Below are positions 1-5,418 of a stretch of 5,418 nucleotides of DNA, piece by piece. Every line of letters begins with the position of its first letter. Within the stretch, counting starts at the first letter, position 1. The stretch is from Candidatus Sumerlaeota bacterium (GTDB taxonomy: Bacteria > Sumerlaeota > Sumerlaeia > MVZB01 > JAJFLK01). The notes beneath the pieces were generated by a model. That model was not told the DNA's origin. It made no database searches and saw only the letters and a program-made list of their open reading frames with translations. The DNA is taken from positions 1 to 5,418 of the forward strand of contig JAJFLK010000339.1 of NCBI GenBank assembly GCA_021772735.1, given 5' to 3'. Position numbers and translations under genes: made by a program.

Positions 1-575
1 ATGCCGGTCTGGCCGGTCGCGATGAACCGCGAATCGTGTCCGCGCTCGCGCAGGGCTCGATCCAGCTCGATCGAGACGGTCATCTTGCCGATGGCGCAAT
101 CCGTCCCGACGGTATGCACGCGCAACGGAGCGGCATGACGCGCGACATCTTCGGAACAGCCGATGTCGGGCGGCGGCGTGCGCACGTCCCACAGGCGGAC
201 GCCTCGGGCGGTAGCCCGCTCGACGATCTCGGCATCTTCGGTCAGGAATGTGTGCGTGCCGTTGGTGACGTTCCAGCTGCGCTCGATCGCGTCCAGAATG
301 AGCACGCGCCATTGGGGCGGGAAGACCAGCCCGGTCGGTGCGACGCCGATCATCAGCTCGTCGGTGCCAAGCCCCCCATCGACCTGAACGCCCGAGAGAT
401 CGGCGTGGATGGGGATCGAGCCCCCGACGCCCAGCATCTCCCCGGCGGTGCGCCCGGCCCTATGGGAATCAATAAGCGCGACGACCTCACTTCCGCGATA
501 ACGCAGGATCGACGCGGCGGTCTTGCCGTGATGCGGCTCGGTGAAGCCCTCGGTCAGGATTGCGATGCGTGCCAT
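1..575 (-). CDS. DUF1611 family P-loop protein (DgcN-like), 3' part outside the window
   Basis: This reading frame enters from the left edge; the 191 visible residues begin MARIAILTEG and run without a stop to the edge. Residues 1-50 resemble the DUF1611 N-terminal domain (a TEG motif, then HHGKTA, then LRYRGSEVVALIDS and AGRTA). Residues 157-166, GTDCAIGKMT, are the P-loop (Walker A) that opens the main domain, followed by the family-typical ATGQTG at 186-191. Family members are usually about 330-350 residues, so a little over half is visible. DgcN, a characterised member, acts with the enolase-superfamily epimerase DgcA in D-glutamate catabolism; this protein is from a broader branch, so substrate and reaction are unknown. 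The partner gene, if present, would lie beyond the left edge. The ATG at 575 is chosen because the conserved start of the family falls there; no Shine-Dalgarno sequence precedes it and the frame stays open further upstream. Family assignment is from recognised motifs, not a search. Confidence 0.85.
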   Translation of the reverse strand, partial: MARIAILTEGFTEPHHGKTAASILRYRGSEVVALIDSHRAGRTAGEMLGVGGSIPIHADLSGVQVDGGLGTDELMIGVAPTGLVFPPQWRVLILDAIERSWNVTNGTHTFLTEDAEIVERATARGVRLWDVRTPPPDIGCSEDVARHAAPLRVHTVGTDCAIGKMTVSIELDRALRERGHDSRFIATGQTG

Positions 576-816
576 GGTACGTGTGCCGGTCAGGGTGTTT
601 CCGAGCGGTGAGGGAATTCTGATCGTGACGATCCACCGCACTTTCGCCTGGGCCGAACATGCTTGAAGCGTTCGGCGGATTCAAGTCGGTTCGCGCGCGC
701 GTCGAGACATCGCCCGTCACCCGAGGTCGAATTGAAATCGACATCGCGCCTGCCAAGCGATACGCTTCCGGCCTCATCTCAATCGCGCGAGCGTGAAGTT
801 CGGGGGAGCAAAGATT
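576..816. other. Divergent intergenic region between the DUF1611 gene and the dehydrogenase gene
   Basis: This 241-base stretch must hold the promoters of both flanking genes, which are transcribed away from each other. I found no convincing sigma-70 promoter on either strand: the best minus-strand pair is TTGAAT, 17 bases, CATGTT (weak -10), and on the plus strand TTGAAA at 732-737 lacks a -10 at proper spacing. A small inverted repeat, GTCGA-N7-TCGAC, lies at 726-742 and could be an operator, though five-base arms are easily due to chance. No small gene is evident. Confidence 0.6.
802..808 (+). promoter_or_regulatory. Ribosome binding site of the short-chain dehydrogenase
   Basis: GGGGGAG ends eight bases before the ATG at 817, which is good Shine-Dalgarno spacing. 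It decides the start: an in-frame GTG at 793 lies upstream of this site and would place it inside the coding region, while starting at 817 gives the normal family N-terminus. Confidence 0.8.
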
Positions 817-1584
817 ATGAATCTGGAAGGCAAGATCGCGCTCGTAACGGGCGGGGCCTCGGGGCTCGGGGCGGCGACGACCCGAGAATTGGTCACCGGC
901 GGCGCGAAGGTCGTCATCGTCGATCTGAATGACGAACTGGGCGCGGCTATGGAAGCCGAGCACGCGGGGGCCGTCGTTTACGCCAAAGCCGACGTCAGCG
1001 ACGAAGTTCAATCCGAGGCCGCTGTCGCCAGAGCCGTCAGTGAATTCGGCGCGCTGCATATCCTCATGAACGTCGCCGGGATCGGTGGATCGCGTCGCGT
1101 CGTCGGCAGGGAAGGCCCGGTCGATCTGGCGTGGTTCAAGAACATCATCAACGTTAATCTCATCGGGACGTTCAATATGACGCGCCTTGCGGCCGCCGCG
1201 ATGGTTTCGAATGACCCGAACGAAGATGGAGAGCGCGGCGTCATCATCAATACGGCTTCGATCGCCGCGATGGACGGTCAGATCGGGCAGGTGGCTTACT
1301 CCGCTTCGAAGGGCGGCATCGTCGGCATGACGCTGCCGCTGGCGCGTGACCTCTCGCGTCACGGCATCCGCGTTGCGACGATCGCGCCGGGCATATTTGA
1401 TACTCCGCTTCTTGCCAAGCTGCCCGATGACGTCCGTTCGGCTCTGGGCGCGTCGGTGCCTTTTCCTCAAAGGTTGGGACAACCGAAGGAATACGCCCAG
1501 CTCGCACGGCAAATCATCGAAAATTCGATGCTCAACGGCGAGGTCATCCGCCTGGATGGGGCGCTCCGGATGGCCCCGCGCTAA
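817..1584 (+). CDS. Short-chain dehydrogenase, 3-hydroxyacyl-CoA dehydrogenase type-2 (HSD10) like
   Basis: A complete 255-residue classical SDR that should catalyse NAD(H)-dependent oxidation or reduction of a hydroxyl/keto group in the cytoplasm. Visible motifs are the nucleotide-binding TGGASGLG at 11-18, Asp36 at the end of the second strand (favours NAD over NADP), DV at 59-60, NVAG at 85-88, NVNLIG with Asn114, catalytic Ser148, Tyr161 and Lys165 (YSASK), and PG at 191-192. The stretch GERGVIINTAS, the insert DPNEDGERG, PFPQRLG at 215-221 and the C-terminal GEVIRLDGALRMAPR are typical of the HSD10/type-2 3-hydroxyacyl-CoA dehydrogenase subgroup, whose human member oxidises short branched 3-hydroxyacyl-CoAs and some steroids. 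Length and tail match that subgroup. The exact substrate cannot be read from sequence, and no acyl-CoA dehydrogenase or thiolase lies beside it here. The start is ATG 817 because a good Shine-Dalgarno sits at 802-808. It appears to be transcribed alone, divergently from the DUF1611 gene, and ends in a hairpin. Confidence 0.95.
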   Translation: MNLEGKIALVTGGASGLGAATTRELVTGGAKVVIVDLNDELGAAMEAEHAGAVVYAKADVSDEVQSEAAVARAVSEFGALHILMNVAGIGGSRRVVGREGPVDLAWFKNIINVNLIGTFNMTRLAAAAMVSNDPNEDGERGVIINTASIAAMDGQIGQVAYSASKGGIVGMTLPLARDLSRHGIRVATIAPGIFDTPLLAKLPDDVRSALGASVPFPQRLGQPKEYAQLARQIIENSMLNGEVIRLDGALRMAPR

Positions 1585-1604
1585 CCCCGGGCCATACCCT
1601 GGGG
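1585..1604 (+). terminator. Possible terminator hairpin directly after the dehydrogenase stop codon
   Basis: CCCCGGG at 1585-1591 pairs with CCTGGGG at 1598-1604 (seven pairs, one of them G-U) around a six-base loop. It begins on the base after the TAA. No proper T-run follows, only ATCTTTCC starting about nine bases later, so it may be a weak or factor-assisted terminator, or a structure that protects the mRNA end. Confidence 0.35.
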
Positions 1605-1637
1605 ACCAGGAAATCTTTCCCCGTGTACCTCGCGCAC

Positions 1638-1666
1638 TTGACAAGAGGCTCCCGTCGTCTTATCAA
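1638..1666 (+). promoter_or_regulatory. Sigma-70 type promoter for the Calx-beta gene
   Basis: A perfect -35 hexamer TTGACA at 1638-1643 is followed after exactly 17 bases by TATCAA at 1661-1666, matching four of six bases of the -10 consensus including TAT at its start. Transcription would begin near 1673, giving a leader of about 250 bases before the ATG at 1926. This is the best promoter in the window, but it is called from pattern alone and the organism's sigma factor preferences are unknown. Confidence 0.5.
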
Positions 1667-1714
1667 AGCGTGCAAGGTGGACCTGAAGGACGAGAAATTC
1701 CGGGAGACCGCTTG

Positions 1715-1753
1715 GGCCAGCTCTTATCTGTGACGATTGAGCTTAGGCTGGCC
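1715..1753 (+). promoter_or_regulatory. Possible leader stem-loop 1
   Basis: GGCCAGC at 1715-1721 is perfectly complementary to GCTGGCC at 1747-1753, with a 25-base loop. It would form in the mRNA about 40 bases after the predicted transcription start. No T-run follows, so it is not a terminator. A seven-base match with this loop size can arise by chance. Confidence 0.25.
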
Positions 1754-1833
1754 GCAGACAGTGGAGTGGGTGCCGAATCCACGCCCCTCGGAACTTTCGC
1801 CGGTGATCGCACACCGAATCACAGAGACCTGAC

Positions 1834-1858
1834 CCGCCCCCATATTTGAGGGTGGCGG
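1834..1858 (+). promoter_or_regulatory. Possible leader stem-loop 2
   Basis: CCGCC at 1834-1838 pairs with GGCGG at 1854-1858; after one C-U mismatch, two more C-G pairs (1840-1841 with 1851-1852) close a nine-base AT-rich loop. It lies about 50 bases before the Shine-Dalgarno, too far to mask it directly. A role in mRNA stability or translation is inference only. Confidence 0.25.
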
Positions 1859-1909
1859 TGGTATCGCACACAACCTCTCAACCCGCGCCGTTGGGCGTTC
1901 GCCAGACAG

Positions 1910-1915
1910 AAGGAG
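1910..1915 (+). promoter_or_regulatory. Ribosome binding site of the Calx-beta gene
   Basis: AAGGAG ends ten bases before ATG 1926. It decides the start: an in-frame TTG at 1917 lies only one base after it and could not be used, so translation begins at 1926. Confidence 0.8.
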
Positions 1916-1925
1916 TTTGTCAGTC

Positions 1926-4900
1926 ATGAATTCGCGCAGCTTAACCAATTTGGTCACGGGTGTATTTACCGTTGGATTCTTGGCGCTCATCACGCTTGGG
2001 TATTCGGCCCGCGTCTTGGAGTTCTGGGAAGATCCGGCGAATGCGAGCGGGGATGACGATGATGCGGTGACGCGCGTCAAGGATCTTTCCGGTGCCGATA
2101 TCGCTCAAAATACGGTTGTCATTGACGGCCGCACAACTGCCGAGCGACCCGTTCGGGGGAGCTCAGGTCTGGCGTGGGGCGCATACAATTCCGCGACGGG
2201 TGGGACCAATCCGATCCAGATTCTCAATCGCGAGAACCAGCTCGGCGCGGGAACTCTGCGGAACTCGACACTCTTTTTTCGTGGTCATGCAGCCGAGAGC
2301 TCGCCGGGGACTCCGAACACGGATTTCAACCTGGCCGGTTACAACGAGCAGACCGGCTCATACATCTACACGCTATTTGACTCAGACGCTGGCGGCGCAA
2401 TTTCGATCAACATGGCGGTTGCGGGCGCGCTCTTTAAGATCGGAATCAGCCACGATCAGACTGGTTTCGTCGTGACCTCGCAGCAGACCTTCCGCCTGCT
2501 GGTCCAGACGGGCGGGTCGAACTGGTATCGTTCGAAGGCGAACCTTCAGGCACCGAACGTGAACGTTCTTGCAGGCGGGCTGTTCGGCAACACGACCTCG
2601 GATTCGTTAACCCCCGCGCAACGCGAGGCGTTGATGAGTTCGTTCACCATTGCCTCGATCACTGCCGGCGGCTGGGAGCGCATCTCCGCATCCGCGGAGC
2701 AGGCGATGAACGACCTTGCGGATGGCTCGGGCGCCATCGCCCTAGGCGCATCTTCGGAGCCCAACGCCATGCCGAATCTTACGAACGTGACGGGCATGGG
2801 GGTTCTCTTGAACGAGCTTTCCCCCGGCGATGCTTTTCCCCGGCCCGCAGGCATCCATGTGATCGGAATGCTCATGGAGGGCGGCAGCTCGTTTATCTTC
2901 GAAGGGACCTCGTCGAGTATCGCTGAAGGAAGCGGCGAGGGCGTCAAGACCCACTCCGTGAATGTCATCATTTCAGAGCCCGTCGCCTCGAATGTCACGG
3001 TCGATTTCGCCACAGTGAACGGAACGGCCACCGGTGGCTTGGTCTCAGACAGTTCGCGCGACTTCACTTCGACCAACGGCACGCTCACGTTCACTCCCGG
3101 CGGCGGTCTGGTCCAGACCATCGATGTCGGAATCTTCAGCGATGATATCGACGAGGGGCCCGACGCCGGACCCGGCGAAACGTTTGTGATTCGGTTGTCA
3201 AATCCGGTGGGCCTCACTCTTGCGCCCACCGACCCTGCCGACCATACCGTGACGATCACAGACGACGACACGGAGCCGAACGTGTTCTTCAACCCGACGA
3301 ACTTCGCGGGATTTGAAAACGCGGGTTCCGCGACGCTGACGCTTGAGCTGTCACAGGCATCCGGATTGCCCATCACGGTGGATTTTACGAGCAACGGAAT
3401 CACGGCCACTCCCGACGTGGACTACCCTTCAGCGATCGCCTCGACCGTGATCCCCATCGGGCAGCTCACGCATGATTTCTCCGTGCCTCTCACAGACGAT
3501 CCGCGCGATGAGGATCGCGAACGGTTCCAGGTCTCAATCAGCGGAGCAACGAACGCAACTGTGGGAGCGCCGACTACCACAAACGTATTCATCGATGACG
3601 ATGATGCCCCGCCTACGATTTCACTGGCTCCGTCGACCGGCTTACTTGAGACGAGCGGCACGTCGATCACTTTCGCCGCCACGCTTAGCGAGCAATCAGA
3701 GAAGACCATTGTTGTGGATTTTGCGTCGGCCGATATGCCGGGTCTCGGCAATCTCTCGGCAACGGCCGGCGTGGATTACGACGCCACATCGGGCCAGTTG
3801 ACGTTCAATCCGCTTGTTATCAGCCAGGCGATCCCGATCACTATAAATGACGATATCCTCTATGACGGCGGAGACGAGCAGTTCTCGATTTCGCTTTCGA
3901 ACCTGGACGGCAATGTTGTCACGGCCGGCAATACTACCGGCATCATATCTATCCTTGACGATGAACCCATGCCGACACTGGGGTTTACGGTTCCCACTCA
4001 GTCCGTGCCGGAGGAATTACCAACCTTGACCACGGTCGACGTTCTGCTATCCGGTCTGGCGGATGCTCCGGTGGAATTTGACATCGACTTTGTCGATGGC
4101 GACGCCGTCCGGCCGGACGATTACTTCGCGGGGGACGCCAGGATTACGATCCCGCCTGTCGCGCTCTTGTCGCAAATCGCCGTCCTCATCTTTGACGATG
4201 GCATCCCCGAAGACAACGAGACCTTCTCGGCCAACCTTTCCAATGTAACGGCGAATGCGAGCCTGGGGACGACGCCCACGCAGGTGGTGTCGATCGTCGA
4301 TAATGACGTGCCAGTGCAGCGATTTTTCGAGACTTGGGGCGACGGGAGCAGCCTGGGACCCGCGGATGTCTTCACGGCCGTGCCGGGCTCGATCGCCGGC
4401 TTCGGCCTTGTGAATGTCGTCCCGACCACCGCGACGGATGATGCCGAAACGCGCCAGGAATCTTTCACCGGGCCGGGCGGGACGGATACGGACTTCGTCC
4501 TGCAACGTCTCGTCGCAACCGGCAGCGCCACGCTCGCGTTTACGGCGCCGATCGCGCCATCCCTCGATGACGATGCCGTCGACATGATCGAGCTGGAGAT
4601 GACCGTCTTCTATACCGGCGGGAATTCGGATTCGAGCGTCATCCTTGCCCTGGGCAGCTCGGTTGCTCCCAACGGAGATCAGACGCTTCCGGGTTCGCTC
4701 AATGGCGACGGTGAGAACGAATCGCTCAGCATTATCGTCAACAACGTGCAGGGCAATCTGGTCTCGTTCGGCGTGAACGTCGGGCTGGATCCCATGGGCG
4801 GGGGGATGACTCCGCTCGAATCGCCGGGCCCAAATTCGGACGTCCAGACCGCCGGAGCGTTGCCTACGAATCGCCGATTTAGCGTGGGTCAGAATGCCGG

Positions 4901-5204
4901 ACTAAGGCACGAGGTAATCGCGCAGTTCACGAAGAACGAAGACGGAACGACCAAAGTGGCTTATTTTGTCGGGCCACTGGACGACCCTGCGGGCGATATC
5001 AGCACGGGCGGCGATCCGGATGATCCCTCGTCGCTTCCTTCGCTCACGCTCAACGCCGCATTCCCATCCAACGTGCTGATGGATGAGATTAGTCTGTTTT
5101 TCGATCTCAATGCCGAAGCCGGTGTTGATAACATCAGCATCACGACGTTCGGATCGAAGACGGTCAGGATGAATGGCGTCGTGGATTGGGAAATGTTCGA
5201 TTGA
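1926..5204 (+). CDS. Large exported protein with four tandem Calx-beta domains and unrecognised N- and C-terminal beta-rich domains
   Basis: A 1092-residue protein. Residues 1-8 are a short polar/basic head and about 9-28 a hydrophobic segment (LVTGVFTVGFLALITLGYSA), a signal peptide or uncleaved anchor; an acidic GDDDD follows at 42-46. Residues about 55-320 are beta-rich, Gly/Ser/Thr/Asn-rich and not recognised. Four Calx-beta domains follow at roughly 321-448, 450-560, 562-680 and 682-794. Each has the strand-loop signature of an Asp pair followed by Glu-x-Phe (DD 406-407 with ETF 418-420; DD 524-525 to RF 534; DD 642-643 to EQF 651-653; DDGIPEDNETF 757-767) and ends in an acidic cluster (TDDD, DDDD, LDDE, VDND), where the family binds calcium. 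Residues about 797-1080 form another beta-rich region resembling a sandwich fold, not assigned. Mature sequence is acidic and almost lacks Cys, as in calcium-stabilised extracellular proteins. There is no PEP-CTERM, LPxTG or C-terminal membrane segment. A role in adhesion or extracellular matrix is inferred from Calx-beta proteins generally; there is no enzyme motif. It appears to be monocistronic. Confidence 0.9.
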   Translation: MNSRSLTNLVTGVFTVGFLALITLGYSARVLEFWEDPANASGDDDDAVTRVKDLSGADIAQNTVVIDGRTTAERPVRGSSGLAWGAYNSATGGTNPIQILNRENQLGAGTLRNSTLFFRGHAAESSPGTPNTDFNLAGYNEQTGSYIYTLFDSDAGGAISINMAVAGALFKIGISHDQTGFVVTSQQTFRLLVQTGGSNWYRSKANLQAPNVNVLAGGLFGNTTSDSLTPAQREALMSSFTIASITAGGWERISASAEQAMNDLADGSGAIALGASSEPNAMPNLTNVTGMGVLLNELSPGDAFPRPAGIHVIGMLMEGGSSFIFEGTSSSIAEGSGEGVKTHSVNVIISEPVASNVTVDFATVNGTATGGLVSDSSRDFTSTNGTLTFTPGGGLVQTIDVGIFSDDIDEGPDAGPGETFVIRLSNPVGLTLAPTDPADHTVTITDDDTEPNVFFNPTNFAGFENAGSATLTLELSQASGLPITVDFTSNGITATPDVDYPSAIASTVIPIGQLTHDFSVPLTDDPRDEDRERFQVSISGATNATVGAPTTTNVFIDDDDAPPTISLAPSTGLLETSGTSITFAATLSEQSEKTIVVDFASADMPGLGNLSATAGVDYDATSGQLTFNPLVISQAIPITINDDILYDGGDEQFSISLSNLDGNVVTAGNTTGIISILDDEPMPTLGFTVPTQSVPEELPTLTTVDVLLSGLADAPVEFDIDFVDGDAVRPDDYFAGDARITIPPVALLSQIAVLIFDDGIPEDNETFSANLSNVTANASLGTTPTQVVSIVDNDVPVQRFFETWGDGSSLGPADVFTAVPGSIAGFGLVNVVPTTATDDAETRQESFTGPGGTDTDFVLQRLVATGSATLAFTAPIAPSLDDDAVDMIELEMTVFYTGGNSDSSVILALGSSVAPNGDQTLPGSLNGDGENESLSIIVNNVQGNLVSFGVNVGLDPMGGGMTPLESPGPNSDVQTAGALPTNRRFSVGQNAGLRHEVIAQFTKNEDGTTKVAYFVGPLDDPAGDISTGGDPDDPSSLPSLTLNAAFPSNVLMDEISLFFDLNAEAGVDNISITTFGSKTVRMNGVVDWEMFD

Positions 5205-5209
5205 TCGAT

Positions 5210-5229
5210 TCCGGTTTCTGAAAACCGGA
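5210..5229 (+). terminator. First hairpin after the Calx-beta gene
   Basis: TCCGGTTT at 5210-5217 pairs perfectly over eight bases with AAACCGGA at 5222-5229 around the four-base loop CTGA, starting five bases after the stop codon. No T-run follows on either strand, so alone it is not a standard terminator; it may shield the mRNA end or assist the terminator just downstream. Confidence 0.45.
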
Positions 5230-5240
5230 CGACCAAATTC

Positions 5241-5277
5241 TCCCCCGGTTGGCTTTTCCGGCCTGCCGGGGGATTTT
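5241..5277 (+). terminator. Rho-independent terminator of the Calx-beta gene
   Basis: TCCCCCGG at 5241-5248 pairs perfectly with CCGGGGGA at 5266-5273. Inside, GGC 5251-5253 can pair with GCC 5261-5263 across a two-by-two internal loop. TTTT at 5274-5277, then CGT, follows at once. This is a strong GC-rich stem with a short T-run, 37 bases after the stop codon, on the plus strand. On the minus strand the following bases are only GAATTTGG, so it would be a poor terminator for the convergent gene. Confidence 0.8.
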
Positions 5278-5334
5278 CGTCTCTCGGAGTGGGCGCGATT
5301 CCCTCTGGTGGGCGGGGGGCGCATCTTGCTCCAG

Positions 5335-5418
5335 CTACGCGGCGAGTTGCCAGAGTGGGTCCCAGTCATGGTTTCGGCGAGCGATTTCCAACTCCAAAAG
5401 ACAATGCTGGCCTTGGGG
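5335..5418 (-). CDS. Probable C-terminal end of a convergent gene, family unknown
   Basis: Reading in from the right edge on the minus strand, 27 codons stay open to a TAG at 5335-5337. The tail reads LLELEIARRNHDWDPLWQLAA at its end, with an amphipathic helix-like stretch and two Trp codons, which looks like genuine protein. It would be transcribed toward the Calx-beta gene, with that gene's terminator between them. Too little is visible to name a family. An alternative is a plus-strand gene starting at ATG 5368 (first residues MVSASDFQLQKTML) and running off the edge, but it lacks a Shine-Dalgarno sequence. Both cannot easily be real, and I favour the minus strand. Confidence 0.35.
   Translation of the reverse strand, partial: PQGQHCLLELEIARRNHDWDPLWQLAA

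Larger units (their letters stand above)
1585..1925. other. 341-base non-coding region: leader of the Calx-beta gene
   Basis: No gene can be supported here. The region holds, in order, the hairpin after the dehydrogenase, a near-consensus promoter at 1638-1666, two possible stem-loops (1715-1753 and 1834-1858) and the Shine-Dalgarno at 1910-1915. A 36-codon frame starting at GTG 1623 and ending at TGA 1733 reads plausibly protein-like but overlaps the promoter and has only a weak ribosome site (AGGA about 11 bases upstream), so it is not annotated as a gene. The 9-mer ATCGCACAC occurs at 1806-1814 and 1863-1871, on either side of the second stem-loop; a repeat of this length in this much DNA can be chance. 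Confidence 0.6.

Noticed and set aside
36..611. Plus-strand open frame of 191 codons opposite the DUF1611 gene
   Set aside because: The minus strand encodes recognisable DUF1611 motifs including the P-loop; this frame is its shadow.
732..766. Plus-strand promoter for the dehydrogenase from TTGAAA at 732 with TACGCT at 761
   Set aside because: The spacer is 23 bases, too long for a sigma-70 promoter, and no acceptable -10 sits at 16-18 bases.
487..1644. Long minus-strand open frame (385 codons) antisense to the dehydrogenase
   Set aside because: Its translation is rich in Arg, Asp and His with no family resemblance, and it lies opposite a gene with a full SDR motif set. It is a by-product of GC-rich codon use.
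1806..1871. Direct repeat ATCGCACAC flanking leader stem-loop 2 as a regulator site or attachment site
   Set aside because: Two copies of a 9-mer in about 340 bases are within chance, and no mobile element or regulator gene is nearby.
2546..3409. Minus-strand open frame of 287 codons inside the Calx-beta gene
   Set aside because: It is antisense to clear Calx-beta sequence; its low-complexity Ser/Pro/Val composition is what the opposite strand of Thr/Gly/Asp-rich coding DNA yields.
5100..5204. PEP-CTERM or similar sorting signal at the end of the Calx-beta protein
   Set aside because: The last 35 residues contain no PEP motif, no hydrophobic helix and no basic tail; the protein ends in an acidic DWEMFD.
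4902..5369. Minus-strand open frame of 155 codons crossing the end of the Calx-beta gene
   Set aside because: It runs through the terminator and antisense to the coding end, is Arg/Pro-rich and matches nothing. The frame ending at 5335 is the better minus-strand candidate there.

Overview
The window looks like a chromosomal piece of a moderately GC-rich, free-living bacterium. Nothing in it fixes the taxon. A secreted multi-Calx-beta protein, a DUF1611 protein and an HSD10-type dehydrogenase together would suit an environmental Gram-negative lineage of the Planctomycetota/Sumerlaeota kind, but that is a weak inference from gene style only. There are no tRNAs, rRNAs, insertion sequences, CRISPR arrays or phage genes.

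Layout. (1) Positions 1-575, minus strand: the N-terminal 191 codons of a DUF1611 (DgcN-like, P-loop) protein, cut by the left edge of the window. (2) Positions 576-816: a divergent intergenic region with no convincing promoter. (3) Positions 817-1584, plus strand: a complete 255-residue short-chain dehydrogenase of the 3-hydroxyacyl-CoA dehydrogenase type-2 (HSD10) kind, with the whole catalytic motif set and a clear ribosome binding site, followed directly by a GC-rich hairpin. (4) Positions 1585-1925: a 341-base non-coding leader with a near-consensus sigma-70 promoter and two possible stem-loops. (5) Positions 1926-5204, plus strand: a 1092-residue exported protein with an N-terminal signal or anchor segment, an unrecognised beta-rich domain, four tandem Calx-beta domains and an unrecognised C-terminal beta-rich domain. 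(6) Positions 5210-5277: two hairpins, the second a good Rho-independent terminator. (7) Positions 5335-5418: probably the last 27 codons of a convergent minus-strand gene, cut by the right edge.

How the genes relate. The DUF1611 gene and the dehydrogenase diverge and could share control, but nothing links their chemistry. The Calx-beta gene appears to be its own transcription unit, with promoter, leader and terminator, and is probably a surface or extracellular adhesion/matrix protein unrelated to the two metabolic genes. I see no clear evidence of a new multi-gene system. The least explained parts are the two end domains of the Calx-beta protein and its long leader.
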